DNA of 64,000 bases. It comes from Halorubrum sp. F4 (GTDB taxonomy: Archaea > Halobacteriota > Halobacteria > Halobacteriales > Haloferacaceae). Of the stretch, positions 43,919 to 52,161 are shown piece by piece. How positions within the stretch are numbered: the stretch's first letter is position 1; each line of letters starts with the position of its first letter. The position numbers and the translations under genes were made by a program. The stretch lies in assembly GCF_027257195.1 (NCBI RefSeq), contig NZ_JAPDFS010000004.1:1-64000 (forward strand). Direction: 5' to 3'. The notes under the pieces were generated by a model. That model was not told the origin of the DNA, did not search any database, and worked only from the letters and a program-made list of their open reading frames with translations.

Positions 43919-45088
43919 TCACCCGCTCCGGCCCGGGATCGACTCGCGTATCTCGCGTATCCGTTCCGGCTCGTCGATCCCCGCTCGAAGCACGAGCGCG
44001 AACACTTCCTCGCCGTCGGGGACTGGAGCATCCCCGCTCAGGATCGCCCCGGAACCGGTCTCCTCGGCGAGCCATCGCCGACCGTCGGCGATCGCCTCGC
44101 GATTGAGCCAGGCGGGCGGACCGCCGACGACGAGCAGGGTTCGGTCGGCACGCCCCTCGGGCACCTCTATCGTGTTCTTTCCGCGGGTCGCCTTCCGGAT
44201 CACCGTCTCGACGGCCGACACCGCGGCGCTCGCGTCCACCTTCTCCGGCTCCGAGGAACCGAACAGGCCCAGACCGAACCGCGACTCGGTTTCCGCCGGT
44301 TCGACCGCCTGCGTCGCGTACCCCAGCGCCGCGACGTCGCCCTCGTCGCCGACCGCCCGAGCGATATCGCTCGCGTCGAGCACCTGCTGGGGCGTGACGG
44401 CGTCGGCGTCGCTCTCGCCCGCCCCGAACAGCGCCGCGATCCGATCGGCGACGATCCCGTTCAGTCGGTCGCGAGCGTCCACGATCGTCTCGCCGGGGCG
44501 CAGCCACGCGTCGGTGTCGAAGGGGAGGACGGCGGTCGTTCCCTCCGAGAGCGCCCCGAGCGTCCGAGCCGCGTTCTTCTCCGTGAGCGGCCGTCGTGGA
44601 CTCGATCCTCCGTGTCGGCTCGGTTCGTCGTCGCCGTTCTCCTTCCTGTCCGGCTCCGTGTCCGGGTCGCTCTCGGCGGACGCGGGGAGGACGGCTACCG
44701 AGTACACCGGTGCGTCGTACAGCGTTTCGAGCTCCGCGGCGAGCGCCGGTGCGACCCCGCCGCCGGCGGCACCGCCGACGCCGACGACGAGAACGAACGC
44801 CTCCGCGATCGACGGGCGTTGGTCGTCGAGGGCTCGGCCGAGCTCGCTCGCGTGGACCTCTCCGAGCTCTCGGCCGGCATGGAGGTCTCCGTCGAGCCCG
44901 TCGCCGCCGGCGGCGTCCCCGAATCGGTATCGCCGGTCCTTGCCGAGCGACTCGAGGCGGTCGAGCGCCTCCATGTCCGTGTCGAACGCGGAGACGCCGT
45001 GGAGGAATCGGTCCCCGTCGCGGTCGGCCGTGAGCCGGTCGACGATCCGGCCGCCCGCCCCGCCGAGGCCGATGACGTGTACGCGCAT
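43919..45088 (-). CDS. Divergent tubulin/FtsZ superfamily protein
   Basis: A 389-residue tubulin-fold protein. The N-terminus VIGLGGAGGRIVDRLT matches the phosphate-binding T1 loop. The G-box is GVGGAAGGG (103-111) instead of the usual GGGTGTG. The T7 catalytic loop NxDxxD is V-L-D-A-S-D (236-241), keeping both aspartates but losing the asparagine. A long low-complexity insert (135-170) separates core elements. It is closest in type to the non-canonical archaeal FtsZ-like proteins rather than FtsZ1, FtsZ2 or CetZ. GTPase activity may be weak. ATTTATGA at 45110-45117 is its TATA box, inside the end of the neighbouring gene. Confidence 0.8.
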   Translation of the reverse strand: MRVHVIGLGGAGGRIVDRLTADRDGDRFLHGVSAFDTDMEALDRLESLGKDRRYRFGDAAGGDGLDGDLHAGRELGEVHASELGRALDDQRPSIAEAFVLVVGVGGAAGGGVAPALAAELETLYDAPVYSVAVLPASAESDPDTEPDRKENGDDEPSRHGGSSPRRPLTEKNAARTLGALSEGTTAVLPFDTDAWLRPGETIVDARDRLNGIVADRIAALFGAGESDADAVTPQQVLDASDIARAVGDEGDVAALGYATQAVEPAETESRFGLGLFGSSEPEKVDASAAVSAVETVIRKATRGKNTIEVPEGRADRTLLVVGGPPAWLNREAIADGRRWLAEETGSGAILSGDAPVPDGEEVFALVLRAGIDEPERIREIRESIPGRSG

Positions 45089-45115
45089 ACGTTCTCCCGG
45101 TCGGCGAACGGGGAT

Positions 45116-46324
45116 TTATGATCTTCGGCCGGTCGCGGAGCGGTCGCCCGGGACGCCGGGCCAGTTGTCGTCGTCATCCGGACCCGACGCGCCGGCCCCG
45201 TCGTCGCCGGGGACCGTCCACTCGAACTCGTCGAGGCGGCACTGTCCGTCGGGGAGCCGTTCCGCGGGCTCCGGCTCCACCCCGAGCAGCCGGGGCAACG
45301 CGGTGTCCGCGAACGTCAGGACGAGCACCAACACGATCGGCGCGAGGAACAGTCCGTGAAAGCCGAACACGACGGGACCGAAGATGTACGCGAGCATCAA
45401 CAGCCCGACGTGCGTCGTCTTTCCGCTGAAGTACGGCCGCAACACGATGTCGGGGATCGTGTCGACGACGACGACGGCCACGAGGAGGAACCCGACGACG
45501 TACACCAACAGTCCGGTGTCGTTCCCCATGACCGCCGGAACCGCGGTCGCCGCGGCCAACGGCAGGTAGACGACCTTCATTCCGATGACCGGTATCAGGC
45601 TCGCGACACCCGTGAGCGCACCCGCGAGGGTCGGATACGGAACGGAGACGGCCTCGGGTGCGACCAGGTTGTAGCCGGTGTACGTCGCGATCGCGATGAT
45701 CGAGATGGCGATGACGTTGAGCAGGTTTCCGTACAACACCGCCTCGAGCTCCGCGTCGGCCGCCTCGAAGTACTCGCGGACGATCGCGTCGTCGTCGAAC
45801 CGGAGCACCCACTCGTGGAACTTCGAGCCGTCCAAGAGGAGGTAGTAGGTGACGACGACGGTGATGAGCAGGTTGAGGAGCAGCCCGGAGACCGTGTTCG
45901 TCAACAGCGCGGCGTTGTCGACGAGGAAGTCGATCAGCGGGTCGAACTGTCCAGACCGATACGCCTCGACGACGTTCCCGACCGAGAGGTTCGACAGCTC
46001 GGTCAGGCGCTGTACCCACTGGTTTCCCGAGCCGAGCGTCTCGGCGAGCGGGAAGTCCTCGATGAACCGCCGCGTCTCGACGACCAACAGCACCACGGCC
46101 GAACTCAAAAGCAGTATGAGCGGGACGGCGATCACCGAGAGGGCGGTCACCGCTCGGACTCGCGCGGGGAGCCGCAGTCGTTCGAGGTCGTAGTAGAACC
46201 GCCGAGTGGAGTAATAGAGGAAGACGGCGACGGTGAGGGCGGCGACGAAGCGATAGGCGATGTAGCCGGCGATCAGCGAGACCGTGAGACCGAAGAGGGC
46301 GACGACGAAGCGCTTCTCGTCCAT
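45116..46324 (-). CDS. AI-2E family transporter
   Basis: A 402-residue membrane protein with about eight hydrophobic segments and the family features LLITVVVTYYLLLDGSKFHEW, LIPVIGMKVVYLPLAAA and DTIPDIVLRPYFSGKTTHVGLL (PF01594). Family members export small molecules or Na+/H+; autoinducer-2 export is unlikely in archaea. The C-terminal 40 residues are a charged tail. The CATAAATG box at 46347-46354 lies at leaderless distance from the ATG at 46324. Confidence 0.9.
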   Translation of the reverse strand: MDEKRFVVALFGLTVSLIAGYIAYRFVAALTVAVFLYYSTRRFYYDLERLRLPARVRAVTALSVIAVPLILLLSSAVVLLVVETRRFIEDFPLAETLGSGNQWVQRLTELSNLSVGNVVEAYRSGQFDPLIDFLVDNAALLTNTVSGLLLNLLITVVVTYYLLLDGSKFHEWVLRFDDDAIVREYFEAADAELEAVLYGNLLNVIAISIIAIATYTGYNLVAPEAVSVPYPTLAGALTGVASLIPVIGMKVVYLPLAAATAVPAVMGNDTGLLVYVVGFLLVAVVVVDTIPDIVLRPYFSGKTTHVGLLMLAYIFGPVVFGFHGLFLAPIVLVLVLTFADTALPRLLGVEPEPAERLPDGQCRLDEFEWTVPGDDGAGASGPDDDDNWPGVPGDRSATGRRS

Positions 46325-46378
46325 GCGCGGACGTGTTCGACCTGGAACATAAATGATGTGGAAGGTTCGAGGTCCGGT

Positions 46379-47491
46379 TCAGTTTCCCGCCGAGCCCGTG
46401 GTGAAACCGTCGTTCGCCTCCTCGGTCCGGTCGCTCGCCCCCTCGGCTCGATCATCCGTCCCGTCGGCTCGCTCGCCGGTCCCGTCGGATCGATCGTCGT
46501 TCTCCGATCGAGGAGACCCGTTTTCCTCGTCCCGATGCCCGCCAGCGTCGTCGCGGACGGACGACCCCAACCGCTCCGCGACGACACGGTCCTGCCGGTC
46601 CAGTTGCTCGCGGTGTAAGGAGAGGATCATGTCGGCGAGCACGCCGAACACGAGGAGTTGCATGCCGAGGATGATCGCGCCGGTCGCGGCCACCGCGACT
46701 ATCTCGTGGCCGACGCCGGAGACGATCCATCGGTAGAGGACGAACGCGGCCATGACCGCCCCGGTGACCGTCGAGATCGTGCCGACGCTCCCGAAATAGA
46801 AGAGCGGGTTGTTGGTCTTCGCCTTCCGGTACAGCTCCAGGAATATCACGCCGCCGTCACGGACCGGGTGGAGGTTCGTCGAGGAGCCGTCGGGGCGTGG
46901 CCGGTACGTAACAGGGACGACCGCGACCGCGACCCGCTGTTTCACGCACTCGACGGCCATCTCGGTCTCGACGCCGAACCCGTCGGCGGTGAGGGTGAGC
47001 CGGCGGAACGACTCGCGGGTGAACGCCCGATAACCGGAGAGGATGTCGCCGTAGTCCTCCCCGTGGATCGCGCGAAACGTCCCGTTGATGAGGCGGTTAC
47101 CGACGCGGTTCAGCCGCGTCATCGCGCCCGGACGCATGTCCGCGAAGCGGTCCCCGATCACGTGTTCGGCCTCGCCCTCGAGAAGCGGGGTCAACATCGC
47201 CTCCGCGTCCCCGGCGTCGTAGGTGGCGTCCGCGTCGGCCATCAGGACGTACGGGGCGCCGACGTGCTCGCGGACGCCCTCGCGGATCGCCTGACCCTTT
47301 CCCTCGCCGGACTGTTCGACGACGCGTGCGCCGGCCTCGCGGGCGATCTCGCGGGTTTCGTCGGTCGACCCCCCGTCGACGACGAGGACGTTCGCGAGGC
47401 CCTCCTCCCGGAACGAGGAGACGACGGTCCCGACGGTCTCGGCCTCCTCGTAGGCCGGCAACAGGACGCAGACGTCGTCGAAGTCGCTCAT
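46379..47491 (-). CDS. aglJ: AglJ-like dolichyl-phosphate glycosyltransferase
   Basis: A 370-residue family 2 glycosyltransferase. The N-terminal VLLPAYEEAETVGTVV, VVDGGSTDETREIA and MADADATYDAGDAEAML (DxD-type) form the catalytic domain. GDILSGYRAFTRESFRRL and two membrane helices (SVGTISTVTGAVMAAFVLY and AVAATGAIILGMQLLVF) follow. In Haloferax volcanii, AglJ charges dolichol phosphate with the first sugar of the S-layer N-glycan; the domain layout here matches. The last 75 residues are a Gly/Asp/Arg-rich repetitive tail, longer than expected. The ATG at 47491 is family-like. Other agl genes are not in the window. Confidence 0.85.
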   Translation of the reverse strand: MSDFDDVCVLLPAYEEAETVGTVVSSFREEGLANVLVVDGGSTDETREIAREAGARVVEQSGEGKGQAIREGVREHVGAPYVLMADADATYDAGDAEAMLTPLLEGEAEHVIGDRFADMRPGAMTRLNRVGNRLINGTFRAIHGEDYGDILSGYRAFTRESFRRLTLTADGFGVETEMAVECVKQRVAVAVVPVTYRPRPDGSSTNLHPVRDGGVIFLELYRKAKTNNPLFYFGSVGTISTVTGAVMAAFVLYRWIVSGVGHEIVAVAATGAIILGMQLLVFGVLADMILSLHREQLDRQDRVVAERLGSSVRDDAGGHRDEENGSPRSENDDRSDGTGERADGTDDRAEGASDRTEEANDGFTTGSAGN

Positions 47492-47591
47492 CGTCCGGGC
47501 GATATCGGCCGAGTCGCTAAACTCTGTCCCTCCGGTCGCAAAACGACGGGAGACCCACACGCTCATGTATCCCACCGACGTATGTGGTGGC

Positions 47592-47987
47592 ATGTCACAG
47601 GCACTCGAAGAACACGCCGAGGCGCTACTCAGCGCGGCGCGGACCGCGACGGGGGACGAGCTGCGGAGCCTCACGTACTTCACCGAAGAGGAGGTCGAAC
47701 AGCTCTACCTGCGGAGCGATCTGAGCCGGACCGCCGACCTCGTCGGGTTCGCCGAGAGCGAACGACACGGGTTCCACGCGCAGTCGCTGTACGCCAACAC
47801 GCAGCTCGGGAACTACTTCTTCACCGTCCGGGTGTTCGAGAACGGCTACCTCACCCGGGTGATTGCCAACGACCACGGCGTCTGGGTGACGACCGATTCG
47901 ATGGAGATCGATCGCTTCGAGGAGCTCGCCAGCGCGCTCGCGGAGATCCTCCGCTCGTTCGATCCCGCCGCGATCGACGAGGAGTGA
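47592..47987 (+). CDS. Conserved haloarchaeal protein (DUF7522-like)
   Basis: A 131-residue soluble protein: MSQALEEHAEALLSAARTAT, FTEEEVEQLYLRSDL, YFFTVRVFENGYLTRVI and GVWVTTDSMEIDRFEELASAL. The fold looks alpha/beta with a roadblock-like central sheet, but this is a guess. Similar haloarchaeal proteins of unknown function exist. The ATG at 47592 is preferred over 47565, which adds a Cys/Gly stretch. Confidence 0.7.
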   Translation: MSQALEEHAEALLSAARTATGDELRSLTYFTEEEVEQLYLRSDLSRTADLVGFAESERHGFHAQSLYANTQLGNYFFTVRVFENGYLTRVIANDHGVWVTTDSMEIDRFEELASALAEILRSFDPAAIDEE

Positions 47988-48003
47988 CCTCGGAGAGTTC
48001 CTC

Positions 48004-48156
48004 TCAGTCTAGCTCGGTCTTCCGTTTCGAGACCAGCCGGTCGGCGTGAACCGGCTTCGTCACGTCACCGTTCGTGCCGCCTTGAACCGGCTCCATCGGC
48101 TTCTTCCTGCTGTCGATGCCCCTCCGTCGTCGCTTTGGTCGCGGTCGGGTGCTCAC
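48004..48156 (-). CDS. Possible small basic protein, unknown
   Basis: A 50-codon frame (GTG at 48156) encodes a strongly basic N-terminus (RPKRRRRGIDSRKKP) and a mixed C-terminus ending RKTELD. Codons are GC-rich at the third position, as in real genes here. An internal ATG at codon 21 would give 30 residues. The frame lies in an otherwise empty gap and runs convergently into the preceding plus-strand gene. It could be a real small nucleic-acid-binding protein or chance; no family is recognised. Confidence 0.35.
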   Translation of the reverse strand: MSTRPRPKRRRRGIDSRKKPMEPVQGGTNGDVTKPVHADRLVSKRKTELD

Positions 48157-48200
48157 GGATCGATACCCAACCGCACACTGCTATGACCGATCACCTTGTA

Positions 48201-48258
48201 TATTCGCTCGAGCGTATAATGAACATAGGAACAAGGTTAAGGTATCTCACGCGATACC
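48201..48258 (+). promoter_or_regulatory. Palindromic promoter region of the PhoU/AbrB gene
   Basis: CGCTCGAGCG (48205-48214) is a perfect palindrome inside a near-perfect TAT...ATA 18-mer (48201-48218). A second inverted repeat, GGTATC/GATACC, occupies 48241-48258, overlapping the expected transcription start; TTAAG at 48237-48241 is the likely TATA core. The two repeats flank the core promoter, so binding by a dimeric regulator, perhaps the gene's own AbrB-like product, is plausible. Confidence 0.6.
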
Positions 48259-48265
48259 AACGGAT

Positions 48266-49297
48266 ATGGAAACGCGGAAGGTCCAGCGGCTGGGACCGTC
48301 GACGCTGGCGATGACGCTCCCCGCCGAGTGGGCACAGGAACACGGCGTGAACAAGGGTGACGAGGTCTCCCTGCGGATGGGAGGAAAGGGGACGCTGACG
48401 GTGCTGCCCGAGTCGGTGAGCTCGGAGGAATCGGAGGCGGTGATCAACGCGGACGGACTCGATGCACGGGCGCTCGAGCGGGCCGTCGTCGCCCAGTACG
48501 TGCTCGGCCGGCGCGTGATCCACGTCCGGAGCGAGGGGACCCTCGACAGCGAACACATCAACGCGGTGTACAAAGCCGAGACCCAGCTCATGGGACTCGG
48601 CGTGATAGAGGAGACGCCGGAGGACATCTCGATCCGCTGTTCCGTCGACCCCGAGGACTTCACGCTCGACAACCTCCTCGAACGGTTGGAGAACACCGGC
48701 TCGACGATGCGCGGCGAGGCCGTCAAGGCGCTCGCCCACGGCAACGCCGACCTCGCTCAGCGCGCGCTCAACCGCGAGCGGCAGGCGAACAAGATCTTCG
48801 TGCTCCTGTTGCGGCTGATCTTCACGGCCTACCAGAACCCGAACCTCGCTCGGGCGGTCGGACTGGAGGAGGGATTCCCCCTCATCGGGTACCGGTCGGT
48901 CGCGAAGAACCTCGAGCTCACCGCCGACAACGCCGAGGACATCGCCGACATCGTGATGGAGGCCGACGGCCACACGCTCGACGTCGACAAGTCCACGATG
49001 CGGCAGATCCGCGAGTTCACGGACCAGGTGGACGAGCTCACCGCGCTGGCGGTCCGGGCCGTCGTCGAGCGCGACTACGACCTCACCGTCGAGTGCCGCG
49101 ACCTCTTCGCGCGACTCGAGGACCGCGAACAGGAGATCCTCGGCGAACTGCCCGACGACCTCGACAACGACGTGTTGTTGATGACGCGAGAGGTGCTCGT
49201 CAGCCTCCAGCACACGGCGGAGTACGCCATGCGAAACGCCGAGATCGCCGCGAACCTTGCGCTCAACGAGGCGTCCGACCACGTCGACATCGTCTGA
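48266..49297 (+). CDS. phoU: Phosphate uptake regulator with AbrB and PhoU domains
   Basis: A 343-residue protein. The N-terminal AbrB/SpoVT-type swapped-hairpin DNA-binding domain (about 1-50; METRKVQRLGPSTLAMTLPAEWAQEHGV) is joined to PhoU-like helical repeats (about 110-335; LARAVGLEEGFPLIGYRSVAKNLEL, HTAEYAMRNAEIAANLAL). Such fusion proteins are common in archaea and couple phosphate status to DNA binding. The ATG at 48266 follows palindromic operators. No pst or phosphate transport gene is next to it, so targets lie elsewhere. Confidence 0.92.
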   Translation: METRKVQRLGPSTLAMTLPAEWAQEHGVNKGDEVSLRMGGKGTLTVLPESVSSEESEAVINADGLDARALERAVVAQYVLGRRVIHVRSEGTLDSEHINAVYKAETQLMGLGVIEETPEDISIRCSVDPEDFTLDNLLERLENTGSTMRGEAVKALAHGNADLAQRALNRERQANKIFVLLLRLIFTAYQNPNLARAVGLEEGFPLIGYRSVAKNLELTADNAEDIADIVMEADGHTLDVDKSTMRQIREFTDQVDELTALAVRAVVERDYDLTVECRDLFARLEDREQEILGELPDDLDNDVLLMTREVLVSLQHTAEYAMRNAEIAANLALNEASDHVDIV

Positions 49298-49402
49298 GCG
49301 ACGGGACCACGTCTCCGACGCGTCCCCGCTTTCTCGCCTTCTCGTTCGCGCGCAGGTCGCCAGGTTCGCATGAACTAAGTGTCCACCCGCGAAGCGGTTC
49401 GT

Positions 49403-49585
49403 ATGACCGAGGGATCCATCGCGTCCGACAAGGGGATCGGCGTGACGCTCGCACTGTCGGCCGTCGCGGTGGTCGGCGCAGTCGTGATGTACGGCCACCC
49501 GACCCAGTACGGCAAGGCTTGGGGGTTCGCGGCGGCGTTCGTCTTCGCGCTGTTGGCGGTCGTCGCCGTCCAGGCGTTCGAGTGA
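49403..49585 (+). CDS. Small two-helix haloarchaeal membrane protein
   Basis: A 60-residue protein: a short polar start (MTEGSIASDKGIGV), a first hydrophobic segment (LALSAVAVVGAVVMYG), a HPTQYGKAWG turn and a second segment (FAAAFVFALLAVVAVQAF). It looks like a conserved haloarchaeal small membrane family of unknown function. The ATG at 49403 starts just before the first helix. Confidence 0.65.
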   Translation: MTEGSIASDKGIGVTLALSAVAVVGAVVMYGHPTQYGKAWGFAAAFVFALLAVVAVQAFE

Positions 49586-49654
49586 GACGACGCGACGAGA
49601 ATCCGGACGCCTCGACGAGAAACCGTTAACCCCGTCTGACACCAACGTCCAACG

Positions 49655-49879
49655 ATGACCGAGTACACCGAGGAGGAGCGGCGGATCCTCGCGTACCTCA
49701 CGGACAGCGTCACCCGTGGCGAGCGGTACGTCCGCTCGAAGACGATCGCCGACGCGATCGGTCTCACCGCCAAGCAGGTCGGCTCCAGGCTCCCGCGACT
49801 CGCCGAGAAGGCCGACGACGTCGAGATCGAGAAGTGGGGCCGCGCCCGCTCGACGACGTGGCGCGTGACGCAGGGCTGA
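49655..49879 (+). CDS. Small winged-helix protein (DUF7123-like)
   Basis: A 74-residue protein that is nearly all winged helix: EEERRILAYLTDSVTRGERYVRSKTIADAIGLTAKQVGSRLPRLAEKADDVEIEKWGRARSTTWRVT splits into helix 1, recognition helix (AKQVGSRLPRL) and beta wing. It resembles a haloarchaeal domain family of unknown regulatory role. It may act with other regulators or bind DNA as a dimer. Confidence 0.8.
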   Translation: MTEYTEEERRILAYLTDSVTRGERYVRSKTIADAIGLTAKQVGSRLPRLAEKADDVEIEKWGRARSTTWRVTQG

Positions 49880-49991
49880 CGGGTCGCGCGGGAAGCGACC
49901 CGACCGTGAGGACCCGATCGAACCTGTTCGAGGTCGGCGGTCGGATCCGCGACTCCACCCTTTTATTCACCCCCCGTTCGTATCCGGATCC

Positions 49992-50420
49992 ATGACCGTC
50001 CGAGTCTCCCGGACGTTCGAGTTCGATGCCCCCGCCGAGGACGTGTGGGCGTTCATCTCGGACGCGGAGAAGCGTGCAGGAGCGATCAGCGTGGTCGACA
50101 CCTTCGAGGTCCACGGGGACGGGACGGCGACGTGGCACGTCGCGCTCCCGATCCCGATGATCCGGTCGACGATCACGGTCGACACCGAGGAGGTCGAACG
50201 CGACCCGCCGAACCGGGTGAAGTTCGTCGGCAGATCGAGCGCGTTCCGGGTGACCGGCGAACACGTCATCAGCGAGACCGATGGAGGGTGTCAGCTCGCG
50301 AACGAGTTCGTCGTCGAGGGGAAACTGCCCGGCGTCGAGTCCTTCTTCAAGCGTAACTTCGACGCGGAGCTCGACAACTTGGAGGAGGCGCTCCGCGGGT
50401 CGCTGACGCTCGACGCCTGA
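49992..50420 (+). CDS. SRPBCC (CoxG-like) ligand-binding protein
   Basis: A 142-residue START/SRPBCC-fold protein: VSRTFEFDAPAEDVWAFISDAEKRA forms the first strand and helix, and GCQLANEFVVEGKLPGVESFFKRNFDAELDNLEEALRG is the long C-terminal helix lining a hydrophobic pocket. The CoxG-like branch is associated with carbon monoxide dehydrogenase or quinone biosynthesis in other species, but no such gene is here. A CTTTTATTC box about 28 bases upstream supports the ATG at 49992. Confidence 0.85.
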   Translation: MTVRVSRTFEFDAPAEDVWAFISDAEKRAGAISVVDTFEVHGDGTATWHVALPIPMIRSTITVDTEEVERDPPNRVKFVGRSSAFRVTGEHVISETDGGCQLANEFVVEGKLPGVESFFKRNFDAELDNLEEALRGSLTLDA

Positions 50421-51070
50421 GCCCGATCGACGTCCGAACGCCCTCGGACCGGAGACGGTCCGGATCGATCCGGTCTCCGTGGATTTATACGCGAGGGAAC
50501 CGTACCTGACGTTGCCGGAGTTCGACGCTTTTCTCGTCGAAGTTCGGCGACAACGACCCGCGCCCGTCCCACCTCGGGCGACGGCCCGATACAGCCTGGG
50601 GGTCCGCTGTTCGGTGCCGTCTCCCGTCCGCCCGCCTCCCGTCTTCACCCCTTCGCCTTTCGCCGTCCTTGGCCGTTCGTCGCCCCCAAGTCGTGTCGAA
50701 GTGTCCATCCGTCCGCGCCGGGAGTATCAACGAGGATAATTCGAGCGACACCTTCTTGGCCCGTTTCGGCGAGGCTTCGAACGCCGCGGACGAACTCGGT
50801 CGACCACCCGTTTCGGGCATGGTCGGCCCACCACTCGCTTCCACCGTCCGTCGTCCGTCGGCGTGGGTTCGGGCCACCCGCTCCCACCACCCGGACCCGT
50901 TCGAGGCGTGGAAGCACGGATCCCTCTCTTCGAGTCGATCCGAACCGTTGAGAGCTGCCGCGAACTGCCGAGGGTCAACCCGAACCGTCGAGTCACGACA
51001 CGAACCGCGAGTCACGACCCCGTCGTCGAAACGCAAGGACGATAGGTCTCTGTGGAGAACGTCCGTTCGA
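50421..51070. other. 650-base gap without a recognised gene
   Basis: The gap opens with a structured element (50450-50479) and a TATA-like TTTATAC (50484-50490), then GC-rich sequence with short direct repeats such as CGAGTCACGAC twice near 50980-51010. Open frames on both strands are Pro/Arg/Ser-rich and unlike haloarchaeal proteins, so they are not called. A non-coding RNA starting near 50510 is possible but unproven. Confidence 0.5.
50450..50479. terminator. Palindromic hairpin after the SRPBCC gene
   Basis: A perfect 14-base palindrome CCGGATCGATCCGG (50460-50473) is enclosed by CGGAGA and TCTCCG arms. It begins 30 bases past the SRPBCC stop, so termination or RNA-end protection is plausible. 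A TATA-like box follows immediately. Confidence 0.5.
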
Positions 51071-52096
51071 ATGTTCCCCCGCGAGTACCGCGGCGTCGCC
51101 TTCGCGGTCGGCCTCTTCCTCGTCGTCCAGCTGGGCGCGCTGGCGCTGGTCCCCGAGTTCACGGAGAGCGGCTATCAACCCGTCGAGAACCCGCAGGACC
51201 CGACGAACAGTCTCGTGTACATCGTCGCCATCGTCGCCATGACTGGGCTGATGCTCGCCGCGTTCCGCTACGAGTTCGACTGGGCGATCCGCCTGCTGAT
51301 CGTCGGGGTCTCCGCGTGGCTCTCGTGGTACGTGTTCTCCGCGATCGTCCCGCCGCTTCTCGCCACCGTCCCCGCGGTCGCGGTCGCGGTCGGCCTGCTC
51401 GTCCACCCCGAGTGGTACGTCGTCGACACCGCGGGGGTGTTGATGGGCGCGGGGGCGGCCGGCCTCTTCGGGATCTCCTTCGGGATCCTCCCCGCGCTCG
51501 TCCTCCTGACGTTCCTCGCCGTCTACGACGCGATATCGGTGTACGGAACCGAACACATGCTCTCGCTCGCGGAGGGCGTGATGGACCTGAACATCCCGGT
51601 CGTCCTCGTGATCCCGCTTTCGCTCTCCTACTCGCTCCTCGAGGAGGACGATCCAGCCAACGGCGATGAGGTCCACGACGATGAGATCCACGACGAGATC
51701 GACGATGGCGAGGCCGACGAGGCCGTTGCCGACGAGGCCGTTGCCGACGACGTCGGCCGCGATACTGCCGCCGACGTCCCCGACATCGAGGACCGCGACG
51801 CCTTCTTCATCGGCCTCGGCGACGCCGTCATCCCGGCGGTGATGGTCGCCAGCGCCGCGACCTTCTCGTCGGCCCCGGCGCTCTCGGTCCCGTTCATCGG
51901 GCTCAACCTCCCGGCGCTCCTCGCGATGGCCGGCACGCTCGTCGGTCTCCTCGTCCTGTTGCGCTGGGTGATGAAGGGGCGGCCCCACGCCGGCTTGCCC
52001 CTGCTCAACGGCGGGGCGATCGGCGGCTACCTGCTCGGAGCGCTCGTCGCCGGCGTCCCACTCGTCGAGGCGCTCGGGCTCGGCGTCGTGTTCTAG
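51071..52096 (+). CDS. Presenilin-family intramembrane aspartyl protease
   Basis: A 341-residue membrane protein of the presenilin/signal peptide peptidase family (archaeal PSH type). Catalytic motifs are YD (Y152-D153 in VYDAISVYGTEHM) and GxGD (GLGD 248-251, IGLGDAVIPA). The third motif PAL is P-L-L (310-312) in GLPLLNGG. About nine hydrophobic segments are seen. A long acidic loop (about 190-243) between the two aspartates contains a DEAVA tandem repeat and is unusually expanded. It probably cleaves signal peptides or membrane anchors inside the bilayer. The ATG at 51071 starts just before the first helix. Confidence 0.92.
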   Translation: MFPREYRGVAFAVGLFLVVQLGALALVPEFTESGYQPVENPQDPTNSLVYIVAIVAMTGLMLAAFRYEFDWAIRLLIVGVSAWLSWYVFSAIVPPLLATVPAVAVAVGLLVHPEWYVVDTAGVLMGAGAAGLFGISFGILPALVLLTFLAVYDAISVYGTEHMLSLAEGVMDLNIPVVLVIPLSLSYSLLEEDDPANGDEVHDDEIHDEIDDGEADEAVADEAVADDVGRDTAADVPDIEDRDAFFIGLGDAVIPAVMVASAATFSSAPALSVPFIGLNLPALLAMAGTLVGLLVLLRWVMKGRPHAGLPLLNGGAIGGYLLGALVAGVPLVEALGLGVVF

Positions 52097-52161
52097 CTAG
52101 CCATCGAGATCCGGCTCCGGTGGCCACAAAGGACTTGTCGGCGGCGTTGGACGCCACGCGT

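Noticed and set aside
42024..45359. Very long open frame of over 1,100 codons on the plus strand
   Set aside because: It is antisense to the dehydrogenase, unknown protein and FtsZ-like genes. High GC content leaves few stops; the composition is Arg/Ser/Pro-rich, not acidic.
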